Source: CAZAXU01 sp964489245 (GTDB lineage: Bacteria; Bacteroidota; Bacteroidia; Flavobacteriales; Flavobacteriaceae). Taken from it: a stretch of 64,000 bases of DNA. Under the pieces are notes generated by a model. That model saw nothing but the letters and a program-made list of their open reading frames with translations. It made no database searches and was not told the origin of the DNA. The stretch spans positions 26,588 to 90,587 of the forward strand of contig CAZAXU010000002.1 of the NCBI GenBank assembly GCA_964489245.1, read 5' to 3'. Numbering within the stretch: the first letter of the stretch is position 1; each line of letters begins with the position of its first letter. Of the stretch, positions 45,301-53,513 are shown piece by piece. The translations under genes were made by a program, and so were the position numbers.

Positions 45301-46784
45301 TGCGTAAAGCGATGGGAAAGAAAAAACACGATTTGTTGGCAGAAATGAAACCTCTTTTCATCAAAAACGGACAGGAAAACGGTCACCCAAAAGATATTCT
45401 TGAAAAAATTTGGGAGGACTGGAAATCTTTTGCCTCCTATGCGTTCAATCGATCTCATGCCGTGAGTTATGCCTTAGTAGCCTATCAAACAGCCTATTTA
45501 AAAGCCAACTATCCTTCGGAATATATGGCTGCTGTTTTATCACATAATTTGAAAGATGCCAAAAAGCTTTCTTTTTTGATGGACGAAACAAGAAAAATGG
45601 GTATAGAAGTATTGCCTCCGGATATCAATGAATCCAGCTATCTCTATACGGTAAATAACAAAGGTAATATCAGATACGGATTAGGAGGCGCTTCCGGTGT
45701 AGGAGAAATTGCCGTTAACTCCATCATTGCAGAAAGAGAAAAGAACGGTGATTTTATTGGCTTTTTTGATTTTATTAAAAGAGTGGACTTGAGGAGTGTC
45801 AATAAAAAAACAATTGAAACTTTGGTCTATGCCGGTGCTTTTGACAGTTTTAAAGATACACATCGGGCACAATATTTTCAAACGGATGAAAAAGGCGTGA
45901 CTTTTATAGAAAAAGCAATTAAGTTCGGAAACAATTTTAAAAAGAATCAGGCATCCATGCAAACTTCTCTGTTCGGAGATTCTTCAGACGTGCAAATTCC
46001 GGAGCCCAAAATTCCTCAATGTGAACCTTGGACAGAGCTACAAAAACTTGAAAAAGAAAAAGATGTAACCGGAATCTATCTTTCGGGACATCCGCTGGAT
46101 ACAAAGAGGAATGAATTCAAGTATTATGTCAAAAAAAACATTCACTTTATCAATGAGATGATACAAACACTCAGTGGCAACAAAGAAGAACAAACAGAAA
46201 TCGAAGGAGATGAATTGTTGGACTCGGATGAAGAAAATGCTCAGATAGAACTAAAAAAAAGGCAATATGCTCAATTGCTCAATAAGGAAATCACCATCGG
46301 CGGAATGGTGGTGCGCACCAACAGTTTTGAAACCAGAAACGGAAAAGTGAAAGGAGAACTCAGCATTGAAGACTACTCCGACAGTCTCAAATTGGATTTT
46401 TGGAACGAAGATTTCTTAAAATACAAACATCTGTTTGTTCCTAAAACATTTCTATTAGTCAAAATCAGTATATCCAGAAATTATTATAATCCCAGTCAGC
46501 TGAGAATAAAGGTTATTGATATGATTTTGCTACAAGATGTTTTTAAAAAATTGCCAAAAAATCTATCTCTTTTCTTTTTATCAGATGTCAAACAACATAA
46601 CATTGATCGGATCTTAAACATTCTGAGTTATTTCAAAGGGAAACAGAAACTGATTATCAACATTTTAGATAACGATGACCCTGCACTAAATATTTCTGCT
46701 GTCAGTAAAAAACTAAGTGTGAAAATGGATAGTAATCTAATCAATAAACTGGAAGAAATAAATGTTAAATTTTCACTGACCTGA
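42363..46784 (+). CDS. dnaE: DNA polymerase III alpha subunit with fused DnaQ-type exonuclease
   Basis: The replicative polymerase, 1473 aa from MYLIYDTETTG. Residues 1-180 are a DEDDh 3'-5' exonuclease: DTETTG (D, E), GHNIEFD (D), HNATADVEA (H, D). A PHP domain follows (HLHNHTQYS) but three usual metal positions are changed: TDLNNM where TDHGNM is common, NNTFY for NDVHY, DAEAQD for DAxxHD. The polymerase catalytic acids are in PDIDMDFDDEGR. A beta-clamp-binding QTSLFG occurs near residue 1200 and an OB fold (ITIGGMVVRTN) beyond it. The fusion is known in Bacteroidota; here proofreading apparently rests on the fused domain. MATE follows after 5 bp. Confidence 0.95.
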   Translation: MYLIYDTETTGLPKDFRAPISDSDNWPRVVQIAWQLHDEFGNLIEHKNFLIKPENFTIPYSAEQIHGISTQLATEKGKKLDAVLDAFNTALKKADFIVGHNIEFDRNIMGAEFFRKTKPTPLMEMPKLDTNTEATANLCQLPGGRGGRYKLPKLGELYNFLFQESFSEAHNATADVEATARAFFELIRRGIFSESELYREIGYLKKFQNKNPEICAGIGLKHVNLKRWSAELKQKTETKKNKSVDIEHFTPDDSYFAHLHNHTQYSVLQSNTKIKKLIEKVAAYHMNAVAITDLNNMMGVYNFVEGILSYNKRKDESEQIKPIVGVELNVVDDHTDKTKKDNGYATVFLAKNKAGYHNLIKLVSIAHTEGYYYIPRIGRESVQKYKDNLIVLSGGLNGEIANKILSLGEHQAEDALLWWKENFGNDFYLEIMRHNQDDEDHVNETLIDFSKKHQIKLIATNNTFYLDKEDAEAQDILLCIKENEKKSTPIGRGKGYRFGLPNDEYYFKSPDEMKELFKDLPEAVSNIQEIVDKIETFGLKRDVLLPKFDIPEEFINLLDEKDGGKRGENAYLKYLTYEGAKKRWKEITPEIKERLDFELEIIEKTKYPGYFLIVQDIIKEARKMGVMVGPGRGSAAGSAVAYCLKITNLDPIHYNLLFERFLNPERVSLPDIDMDFDDEGREKVIEYVIDKYGKERVAQIITYGTMAAKSSIRDAGRVTEFPLHETDKLAKKAHVSLDLIINKDEEKIKSKAKKPEIIQDVMNLAEIAGGDDASAKTIRMAAKLEGSLRNIGLHACGFIIAPTELSNVIPVTTAKGSDMFVTQYDNGVVEDAGLLKMDFLGIKTLTIIRDAIRFIKEKRNIDVDIDNLPLDDEKTYQLYQKGQTITVFQFESDGMRKHLMALKPTKFEDIIAMVALYRPGPMEKIPSYIRRKYGQEEVTYDLPEMEENLKNTYGITIYQEQVMLLSQKLANFTKGEADNLRKAMGKKKHDLLAEMKPLFIKNGQENGHPKDILEKIWEDWKSFASYAFNRSHAVSYALVAYQTAYLKANYPSEYMAAVLSHNLKDAKKLSFLMDETRKMGIEVLPPDINESSYLYTVNNKGNIRYGLGGASGVGEIAVNSIIAEREKNGDFIGFFDFIKRVDLRSVNKKTIETLVYAGAFDSFKDTHRAQYFQTDEKGVTFIEKAIKFGNNFKKNQASMQTSLFGDSSDVQIPEPKIPQCEPWTELQKLEKEKDVTGIYLSGHPLDTKRNEFKYYVKKNIHFINEMIQTLSGNKEEQTEIEGDELLDSDEENAQIELKKRQYAQLLNKEITIGGMVVRTNSFETRNGKVKGELSIEDYSDSLKLDFWNEDFLKYKHLFVPKTFLLVKISISRNYYNPSQLRIKVIDMILLQDVFKKLPKNLSLFFLSDVKQHNIDRILNILSYFKGKQKLIINILDNDDPALNISAVSKKLSVKMDSNLINKLEEINVKFSLT

Positions 46785-46789
46785 GTTTT

Positions 46790-48148
46790 ATGTCACACAA
46801 CAAAAAACTTACGGAAGGCTCCATTTTCAGATCTTTGGTTAGACTATCTATTCCTTTGATTCTGACAAATATTCTTCAAACAGCCTATAATCTTACCGAT
46901 ACTTTTTGGGTGGGACGATTGGGAACCGATGCCGTTGCTTCCGTTTCAATCAGTTTTCCTATTATTTTCATTATTGTTTCTTTAGGAATGGGCATTGCCA
47001 TTGCAGGATCCATTATGCTGGCTCAATTCAAAGGTGCCGAAAATCAAAAACAAATTGACCATGTCGCCACACAAACACTTGTTGGAGTTTTCCTGATTTC
47101 TATTGTTTTGGCATTGGCAGGATATTTTTTGTCTCCGTTTATTATTGAATTGATGCATACGGAAATTTCGGTTTATCAAGATGCTGTTGCCTATCTAAAA
47201 ATTTCATTTATCGGTATGATTGCCATGTTTATTTTTATGGTTTTTCAATCTTTAATGAAAAGTCTTGGCAATGTGAAACTTCCCTTTTATATCGTACTTT
47301 CCACTGTTTTACTTAATCTGATTCTTGATCCGCTTTTCATTTTCGGATTTGCGAATATCGTTCCGAAAAATGGTGTCAAAGGCGCAGCGATTGCCACGGT
47401 TTTTACACAGGCTGTTGCCGCACTCATCAGCATCGCCTTATTGGTCAAGGGAAATAACGGCATACATATTCGGCTGAAACGATATAAACCGGATTGGAAT
47501 ATCATCAAAAAGCTGTTTAAAATAGGTATTCCTGTTTCTGTTGAGCAAGTCAGTCGATCTTTGGGTATGCTGGTGATGATTTTCTTGGTGTCTGCCTTTG
47601 GCACATTGGCAATTGCCAGTTATGGCATTGGCACCAGAATTTTCAGTTTTGTGATTATTCCTGCTTTTGGACTAGGTATGGCAACATCAACACTGGTTGG
47701 ACAAAACATTGGCGCACTCAAAAGTGAACGCGCCGTAAAAACCGTAAAAGTCAGCATGAGTGTAGCCTTTATCGTTTTAAGCATTTTAGGAATATTGCTC
47801 TATATTTTTGCTGCAAGAATTGCCGGTTTTTTTGTGCCGAACGAAATGCTGACCATTCAAGAAAGCGCCATTTTTATCAGGATTATTTCCGTTTCTTTTG
47901 GATTCGTTGGCATTTTGATTGTCATCATTGGCGCACTGCGCGGTGCAGGAAACACAAAGTTGTCTATGTTACTCACCATTTTCTCTGTTTGGATTCTCAG
48001 ATTCCCTCTTGCCTATTTTCTCTCTGAATATACCCATTTTAAAGAAATCGGTATATGGCTGTCTTATCCTGCGACTAATATTTTGACCGCAATTGTCGGA
48101 CTATATATTTTCAAATACGGCAACTGGATAAAAAAAAGAATGGAATAA
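46790..48148 (+). CDS. MATE family efflux transporter
   Basis: A 452-aa membrane protein with about twelve transmembrane helices in two similar halves, both beginning with a MATE repeat (LVRLSIPLILTNILQTAYNLTDTFWVGRLG and LFKIGIPVSVEQVSRSLGMLVMI). MATE proteins export organic cations or drugs in exchange for Na+ or H+. The substrate cannot be told. It starts 5 bp after dnaE, so the two are probably co-transcribed, which is likely incidental. Confidence 0.92.
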   Translation: MSHNKKLTEGSIFRSLVRLSIPLILTNILQTAYNLTDTFWVGRLGTDAVASVSISFPIIFIIVSLGMGIAIAGSIMLAQFKGAENQKQIDHVATQTLVGVFLISIVLALAGYFLSPFIIELMHTEISVYQDAVAYLKISFIGMIAMFIFMVFQSLMKSLGNVKLPFYIVLSTVLLNLILDPLFIFGFANIVPKNGVKGAAIATVFTQAVAALISIALLVKGNNGIHIRLKRYKPDWNIIKKLFKIGIPVSVEQVSRSLGMLVMIFLVSAFGTLAIASYGIGTRIFSFVIIPAFGLGMATSTLVGQNIGALKSERAVKTVKVSMSVAFIVLSILGILLYIFAARIAGFFVPNEMLTIQESAIFIRIISVSFGFVGILIVIIGALRGAGNTKLSMLLTIFSVWILRFPLAYFLSEYTHFKEIGIWLSYPATNILTAIVGLYIFKYGNWIKKRME

Positions 48149-48152
48149 GTCT

Positions 48153-48335
48153 TTATTCTTCAGAATCTTTTATTCCGGGTAAAATACTTCTCAAATCTTG
48201 CGCTTGATGAATCAATATTGGAATGTGTTGAGAACAAATTTGATAAGTTTTTCCTTTAAATTCAAAATTGATTAGAGGCATTTCTTCAGCGCCTGATTTG
48301 CAAACAATACATGTTTTTTTTGTTTCTTTTGTCAT
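48153..48335 (-). CDS. Small CxxC...CxxH zinc-motif protein, unknown
   Basis: A 60-aa protein with CIVC near residue 9 and CSQH near residue 34, which could bind one zinc ion in a ribbon or knuckle fold. I do not recognise the family. It is the last of three minus-strand genes after the pentapeptide and YceI genes and converges on the MATE gene with 4 bp between the stops. Confidence 0.6.
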   Translation of the reverse strand: MTKETKKTCIVCKSGAEEMPLINFEFKGKTYQICSQHIPILIHQAQDLRSILPGIKDSEE

Positions 48336-48346
48336 TTGTAAATAAT

Positions 48347-48964
48347 TTATTGATTCAACTTTTTAGCTTTAATATTTATTTGTATTTCGATTTCATCCGG
48401 AACAGTCCATCCGTTTTTATCATCGGCATAAGGTCTTTGAGGGGATAGTCTGTAAACACCCCAATCGGTTCTATCCAATAATATCTTCTCCGAATTCACG
48501 GAGAGTATCCCTGAACTTATTTTAACTCCCGTTTCAAAAGAAAGACAAATGCTGATTCCATGTAATGTAAAATCTCCCGTAATCTTATATTTCCCTGCTT
48601 CCGTTTCGACAATTTCTTGAATTTCAAAAACTGCTTCAGGATATTTTTCCACTTCAAAAAATTCATTCTTTAAGGTGTTTTCCAATATCATAACAGCCGT
48701 TCCATATTCCTTAGCAGACATATCCAAATCTTTCAATGAAGTCATATCTATGTAAAATAGTCCTCCCACAATCCGACCATTTTCTAAAACAAAACCTCCT
48801 CTGTCGAGATTTATTTTTCCGCTGTGTTTATCGCATTTCCACAATATCTCACTGCTTAAAGAGTCTGCCTGAAAAAAATAGAACGATTCAATTTGAGAAA
48901 ACAAATTTTGAAGAGAAAACCCTACAAGCAATACTGATAAAATATATTTTTTAATCATCTTCAT
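48347..48964 (-). CDS. YceI-like periplasmic lipocalin-type protein
   Basis: A 205-aa exported protein. Residues 1-24 are a signal peptide ending NLFSQ. The rest has the YceI pattern: SGKINLDRGGFVLENGRIVGGLFYIDMTSL, then ENTLKNEFFEVEKYPEAVFEI, ITGDFTLHGI, and a late LDRTDWGVY. YceI proteins have a lipocalin-like barrel that binds polyisoprenoid lipids. The physiological role here is unknown. It lies 43 bp after the pentapeptide gene. Confidence 0.85.
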   Translation of the reverse strand: MKMIKKYILSVLLVGFSLQNLFSQIESFYFFQADSLSSEILWKCDKHSGKINLDRGGFVLENGRIVGGLFYIDMTSLKDLDMSAKEYGTAVMILENTLKNEFFEVEKYPEAVFEIQEIVETEAGKYKITGDFTLHGISICLSFETGVKISSGILSVNSEKILLDRTDWGVYRLSPQRPYADDKNGWTVPDEIEIQINIKAKKLNQ

Positions 48965-49007
48965 TTTGTTTAATCTTCATAGGCTTAAACTTTGGCAAAA
49001 ATTATAT

Positions 49008-49913
49008 TTAGTTTTGCTTCATGTCTTGCCATATTCCGGTTGCAAAACCTTTTTTGTCAATAAATCCTTTAATTTCTTCGGGAATATTCTTGACCCCTTT
49101 CATGTTAGTTGCTTCAAATTCCGTTCCGAAAAAATTACAACCATACAGATCTGCCCCGCTTAAATCTGCCCCTTGCAAATGCCCTCCCTGAAAATTGGCA
49201 TGTCGCAATTTTGCATTGATAAAAGTGGAGCCTTCCAAACCGGCACCGGTAAAGTCTGCATAGGAAAAATCAATACTGTCAAGCGTGGAATCTTTCAGCA
49301 CGGCACGAATCAATTTTGCCTTCACAGCTGTGGAACCGGTGAAATCCGCTCTGACAAATTCGGTGTCTTTCATCAAAGCTCCGGTCATATCACAATTTTT
49401 CAGCTTGGCAAAATGCCCTTCCATTCCAAACATATTTGCGCCTCTAAAAGAAGCATTTGAAAGGTTAGCATAATTCACATGCACATGAAATAAACGGACT
49501 TGATCAAAATTGGCATATGTCAAATTGGCACCGTCAAACAAAGTCCAACGGATATCTGCCGTTCTAAAATCTCCACTTTGCATGTTGACATCATCACACT
49601 TTGCCGAACGAAATGAAGCCCCTCTGAAATCGCCTTCTTTGATACTTGCACCGTTCCAATAGACTTTATCCAAGTTCACTCTTCTGAAATCATCTCCATC
49701 TTGAGGAACTGATTTTATTCCTACCAAACGGGATTTCCCATTGTCTAGATTTATAATGGAATCAATTTGACTTTCTTCTAAAAAATTAATCAACTCGGGA
49801 ATATGTGTCGTATCTGATTCTTTCACCCGCGCATTTTCATCATTATTGGCAATATTGCCACAGGAAAAAGATAAAAATCCAATAATAAAAACTAAAATCA
49901 CATTTTTTTTCAT
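49008..49913 (-). CDS. Pentapeptide-repeat lipoprotein
   Basis: A 301-aa lipoprotein with a lipobox ending SFSC (Cys18). From about residue 90 to 285 it is built of pentapeptide repeats A(D/N/S)(L/F)xx (for example GASFRSAKCDDVNMQSGDFRTAD and LSGADLYGCNFFGTEF), which fold into a right-handed beta-helix. The function is unknown. It lies 315 bp beyond the nosY end of the nos cluster on the same strand and starts a three-gene unit with YceI and the zinc-motif protein, but a link to N2O respiration is not shown. Confidence 0.88.
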   Translation of the reverse strand: MKKNVILVFIIGFLSFSCGNIANNDENARVKESDTTHIPELINFLEESQIDSIINLDNGKSRLVGIKSVPQDGDDFRRVNLDKVYWNGASIKEGDFRGASFRSAKCDDVNMQSGDFRTADIRWTLFDGANLTYANFDQVRLFHVHVNYANLSNASFRGANMFGMEGHFAKLKNCDMTGALMKDTEFVRADFTGSTAVKAKLIRAVLKDSTLDSIDFSYADFTGAGLEGSTFINAKLRHANFQGGHLQGADLSGADLYGCNFFGTEFEATNMKGVKNIPEEIKGFIDKKGFATGIWQDMKQN

Positions 49914-50228
49914 GTGTCTGTATTTTTTGTATTTAATTGTTATTCAATCTGTTATATTTTGTGTTGTTTCGTCGATTGATGAAACTCCGCTTTATTGTAT
50001 CGAGACACCTTTCTCCTTACATATGCTGAATATGATTTAACAAGTTTTTTTGCCACGAATGCTGAATTTTCAAAAGCAAGATTTACTTCTAAAATTTGAA
50101 ATCATTAATTTTCAATTATTTCTCCCCCCAAACTTTATAAACTTTTTACTTTGAACTCTAAACTCATAATCATTAATCATCTGTCTCCGGTTTCATTATC
50201 AACCGATTTATTATATTTTGTTATTGCC
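49914..50228. other. Intergenic region between nosY and the pentapeptide gene
   Basis: A 315-bp AT-rich stretch. I see no coding frame of substance and no clear terminator or consensus promoter. It probably holds the promoter of the pentapeptide operon and the end of the nos transcript. Confidence 0.5.
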
Positions 50229-51062
50229 TTACACAACATCGTGTGATTTAAAATATCTGTTCCCGAAAAAGGCAAAAAACAAGCCTAAGACAAAAGGATA
50301 GGCAATTGAATAAATGACGAATGTTGTTCTGCTAACCGTGTCTAGTATATAATAAGATACAGGACCCATCACAGTCAGTTTAGGATCAAACAGAATTAGG
50401 CTTCCTGTTCTAAAAACTTGCAACGGATTGAACAGACTTGCTCCTATCACCAACTCTGGATTGATGCGCATTTTTAGCATTAATCCAATCAATAAAATAT
50501 CCATAAAAGCAACCAATATCAACCAAACGATAAAAGCTGTGCTTAATGCCATTTCCTGTGAACGGGTAATGGTTGAAATGAACATACTGAATCCTAAGAA
50601 AAAAAACACCATAACCGCAAGCAATGCGCTGTATAGAAAAAACAAATCCCAAGGCACATCCAAATTGATAATTTTTCCCCAAATTGCTGCTCCCAAAAGG
50701 GCGATAACCACCGGAACATAAATCACAAAAAATCTGCCTAGAAATTTACCCCAGTAATAATTTGAAAAAGATATGGGCAATGACAAGGTATATTCCAAAA
50801 CACCATTTTCTCTATCCCCGACCACAGATCTAACCGTTGATATCAATACGTATATGGGAAGTATGACCATGCTGACTTGCATAAATGTGATCATCAATCG
50901 GCTTAACCCCACAAAACCTACTACTTGAGATTCCGTAATTCCCGTTGCAAACATTGTGGCTACAAATCCTCCGAAAAGAAGACTGTAAATCCAAAATGAT
51001 TTTGAACGCAAGTTTTGTTTGATATCTGTCTTTAATATTTGTATGAGTGTTTTATTCTTCAT
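50229..51062 (-). CDS. nosY: NosY-type ABC transporter membrane subunit
   Basis: A 277-aa ABC-2 type permease with six transmembrane helices and a long first loop. NosY works with the ATPase NosF and the periplasmic NosD to deliver sulfur or copper for the CuZ centre of NosZ. It is the last gene of the nos cluster, 48 bp after nosL. The N-terminus MKNKTLIQILKTDIKQNLRSKSFW and the VGDRENGVLEYTLSLPIS loop are typical of the family. Confidence 0.9.
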   Translation of the reverse strand: MKNKTLIQILKTDIKQNLRSKSFWIYSLLFGGFVATMFATGITESQVVGFVGLSRLMITFMQVSMVILPIYVLISTVRSVVGDRENGVLEYTLSLPISFSNYYWGKFLGRFFVIYVPVVIALLGAAIWGKIINLDVPWDLFFLYSALLAVMVFFFLGFSMFISTITRSQEMALSTAFIVWLILVAFMDILLIGLMLKMRINPELVIGASLFNPLQVFRTGSLILFDPKLTVMGPVSYYILDTVSRTTFVIYSIAYPFVLGLFFAFFGNRYFKSHDVV

Positions 51063-51110
51063 CTGTTTTTATCTGTTTTTTTGATATTTATCATTGAATA
51101 TGCCTGCATC

Positions 51111-51644
51111 TTACTTTCCGCCACATTTTCCTGAAGCACATTTCATTTTCGAATTTTTTTCTCCATCTCCGCCACTTACCGACATTTTCTTTTCTTTCAC
51201 AAAATCTGCACGCTTTGTTTTTCCTTCATTAATCAATTTAATCACCGTTTTAAAATCATACAGCGAATCTCCTTTGTTTTCCTTCAAGGCTCCATAGCCG
51301 TAACCCATGGGGGTTCTATCTCCAAAACGATACCATGCTTTTTGAGCATCAATCCATTTTCCGGAATCGGCATCACCTATCCAAATGACCACTTTATCCG
51401 CACTCCATTGTTTCCAATCTCCATCGCGCATATCTTCTATCAAACAGCCTAAATCATCATACCAACGTATTTCTCCGATTTTATTGATGGCTTGCACATC
51501 ATATTTAGGGTCTGCCATTCCCATTTTGCATATATGACAAACGTCTCTGTCATAATTTACCTTTCTGGGTGTAAAATCCACCTCATGGTTACACGAGGAA
51601 ATTCCCATGTACAGGAAACCGATTATTAAGACTAATTTTTTCAT
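51111..51644 (-). CDS. nosL: NosL copper chaperone lipoprotein
   Basis: A 177-aa lipoprotein with lipobox ending ISSC (Cys18). The Cu(I)-binding motif Cys36-x-x-Cys39-x-Met41-x-Met43 (CHICKMGM) is the NosL signature. NosL carries copper for the assembly of NosZ. Unusual is the C-terminal tail, KMKCASGKCGGK, which adds a Met and two Cys (169, 174) and could give a second copper site. It lies 12 bp after a small Cys-rich frame that follows nosF, and 48 bp before nosY. Confidence 0.92.
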   Translation of the reverse strand: MKKLVLIIGFLYMGISSCNHEVDFTPRKVNYDRDVCHICKMGMADPKYDVQAINKIGEIRWYDDLGCLIEDMRDGDWKQWSADKVVIWIGDADSGKWIDAQKAWYRFGDRTPMGYGYGALKENKGDSLYDFKTVIKLINEGKTKRADFVKEKKMSVSGGDGEKNSKMKCASGKCGGK

Positions 51645-51656
51645 TTGCTTTTATTT

Positions 51657-51791
51657 TTATAATTTTTTGTTTGTCAATTTTTCATATTGCAATTCTCCTC
51701 GTTTCAATTCCCTAAATCGGCTACAACAAACCATGTCGGAATTTTTTCAATCGCATTCTTCGTCGGTTACCGGACATTCAATACTTTTCAC
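51657..51791 (-). other. 44-codon Cys-rich frame with one in-frame UGA between nosF and nosL
   Basis: A GTG at 51791 overlaps the nosF stop as GTGA, the classic arrangement of translational coupling. Reading on gives MKSIECPVTDEECD, a UGA at 51749-51747, then KNSDMVCCSRFRELKRGEL and ten more residues to a TAA at 51659-51657, 12 bases before nosL. The frame fills the space between the two genes almost exactly and carries four Cys (CPVTDEEC and CC). The UGA may be a nonsense change from UGG (Trp), a sequencing error, or a separate pair of micro-peptides. I see no stem-loop after the UGA that would support selenocysteine. I do not recognise the peptide. Confidence 0.4.
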
Positions 51792-52441
51792 TTTATATTT
51801 TTATCTACAACTATTTCTCCTAAATCCATTTCTATTAGTCTATTGACCAAATCTTCAATTTCGTCTACCCTATGACTGCTCAAAATCATTAATGTTTCCT
51901 CCGGCAAGGCTTTTAAATATTTAAATAAAACTATTCGAGCTTCAGGGTCTAAATTGGCAGAAGGTTCATCCATCAATAAAATTTTAGGACTTCTTGCCAA
52001 AGCCAAGGAAACCAATAGTTTTTGTTTCATTCCTCCGGACAGTTTTAAAAAAGGTTTATGGAGATGCTTGCTAACATCTAATTTCAAATCATTGGCAATC
52101 TCAATAAATTTTTCCTTGTCTGTTTTAGTGATAATCGAAAAGAAGTCCATTATCTCGGTGACTGTCATTTTCAATGGTGGAGGCAACTGAGGAACAAAAC
52201 CCACATCTTGGAGAATATCTTCTCTGTCTGTTCTTGAATTTTTCCCCAATACGGATAAAAAGCCTTCATAAGTATATAACCCCAAAATGCTTCTGATTAA
52301 TGTTGTTTTTCCGGCACCATTCTGTCCAATCAAAGCAATTCTGTCTCCCACAAAAAACTTGGTTGATAAATCTTTGATCACTCTGACCTTGTTGAAAGTT
52401 TTTGACAAATGCTCTATTTCTATTAATGCTTCTTTTTCCAT
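51788..52441 (-). CDS. nosF: NosF-type ABC transporter ATPase
   Basis: A 217-aa ATPase with Walker A GQNGAGKTT, signature LSGGMKQK, and Walker B ILLMDEP followed by S-A-N-L-D. It powers NosDFY, which works in CuZ-centre assembly on the periplasmic side. The ATG at 52441 (MEKEALIEIE) is preferred over a TTG eight codons earlier. Its last codons read KNIK and its TGA overlaps the GTG of the small Cys-rich frame downstream. Confidence 0.93.
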   Translation of the reverse strand: MEKEALIEIEHLSKTFNKVRVIKDLSTKFFVGDRIALIGQNGAGKTTLIRSILGLYTYEGFLSVLGKNSRTDREDILQDVGFVPQLPPPLKMTVTEIMDFFSIITKTDKEKFIEIANDLKLDVSKHLHKPFLKLSGGMKQKLLVSLALARSPKILLMDEPSANLDPEARIVLFKYLKALPEETLMILSSHRVDEIEDLVNRLIEMDLGEIVVDKNIK

Positions 52442-52515
52442 ATAATTCGATATCAAATTTGGCAATCAATCGGTTTCAAATCTTTAAGTATCTGTCACTT
52501 TTTCTTGCTCGATTT

Positions 52516-53481
52516 TTATTTTTTTGTTTCAATAGATTTTCCCGTACCTTTAATTCCGAACGATAGTGCATCTCCATAGCACACATCAATACACAATCCG
52601 CATTTGGTACAATCGCCTCCCGTGAAATGTACTTCTTTGGTGGCTGCGCCTCGTTTAACAAACCACAGCTCATGAGGCACCAGACAAACATCTTGACAGT
52701 CTGTGCAATAGCCACATTTATCCAAATCGAATTTTACGCCGATAGGAGATATATCTCCGAGAAAGCTATAGGTTGTGCCAATTGGGCATACATAACGACA
52801 CCAAAATCGTTTTATGCCAAAAACTTCATAGAGCAAAATTGCAACAACCCAAATCAAGGCTAAGCCCGGACCATATATCATTGCTCTGGATAATATTCCA
52901 ACCGGATTCAGCGTTTCAAAAACCAATGTCTTGGTCAGTAATGCCAAAAGAAGGAAACCAATCCAGAAAACATACTTCACGGTAATGTCATAAGTTTTTT
53001 CTTTAATTTTTTTCTTTTTGACTATGTAGTCATGTGCTTTCTCTCCCATTTCCGCAAAAAAATGATAAGGACAAACCCATGAACAAAAAGCCCGTCCGCC
53101 CAATAGCCAATAAAAAGTCAGGATGACGAAAAAGCCAATCCAAAAATTGGTGGTCAGCACGGCAATAAAACCTGCTCTGCTTCCAATGACAAGTTCTTGT
53201 GCCGAATTATAAGGATCCATCAAATAGATGCCAATCAGACGAGAACCACTCAACGATCCCTCCAATAAACTCAAATCAAAAGCAAAAGAAATAATAAACA
53301 ACAGGTTTATAAATATAAGAAAAGTCCAGCGTCTGTTTCTCCACTTATGTGTGTTTTTGTGCCCGTCGTGCCACTCTTTAAAAGAAAATCCTAATCTTGC
53401 AAAAGGCAAGTCGTCTCTGTTTTTAGCAGGTAGAGGTTTTCTTTTTTTATCTCTTGTTATAAAATCGTGTAAAAATGACAT
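52516..53481 (-). CDS. nosH: NosH/NapH-type membrane polyferredoxin
   Basis: A 321-aa protein with four or five transmembrane helices, cytoplasmic CxxxCP-type motifs (CSWVCPYHFF, CRYVCPIG) and two [4Fe-4S] motifs near the C-terminus (CGYCTDCQDVC, CTKCGLCIDVCY). With NosG it is thought to pass electrons from the quinol pool to the periplasmic side in clade II nos clusters, in place of NosR. It is 32 bp downstream of nosG. Confidence 0.92.
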   Translation of the reverse strand: MSFLHDFITRDKKRKPLPAKNRDDLPFARLGFSFKEWHDGHKNTHKWRNRRWTFLIFINLLFIISFAFDLSLLEGSLSGSRLIGIYLMDPYNSAQELVIGSRAGFIAVLTTNFWIGFFVILTFYWLLGGRAFCSWVCPYHFFAEMGEKAHDYIVKKKKIKEKTYDITVKYVFWIGFLLLALLTKTLVFETLNPVGILSRAMIYGPGLALIWVVAILLYEVFGIKRFWCRYVCPIGTTYSFLGDISPIGVKFDLDKCGYCTDCQDVCLVPHELWFVKRGAATKEVHFTGGDCTKCGLCIDVCYGDALSFGIKGTGKSIETKK

Positions 53482-53513
53482 AATTTCTTTGTTTTAAGGT
53501 TAACGGAACATAT

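Noticed and set aside
51747..51749. UGA in the small frame after nosF as selenocysteine
   Set aside because: No stem-loop of the kind needed directly after the UGA is seen, and no selenium genes are in the window. A Trp-to-stop change or sequencing error is simpler.
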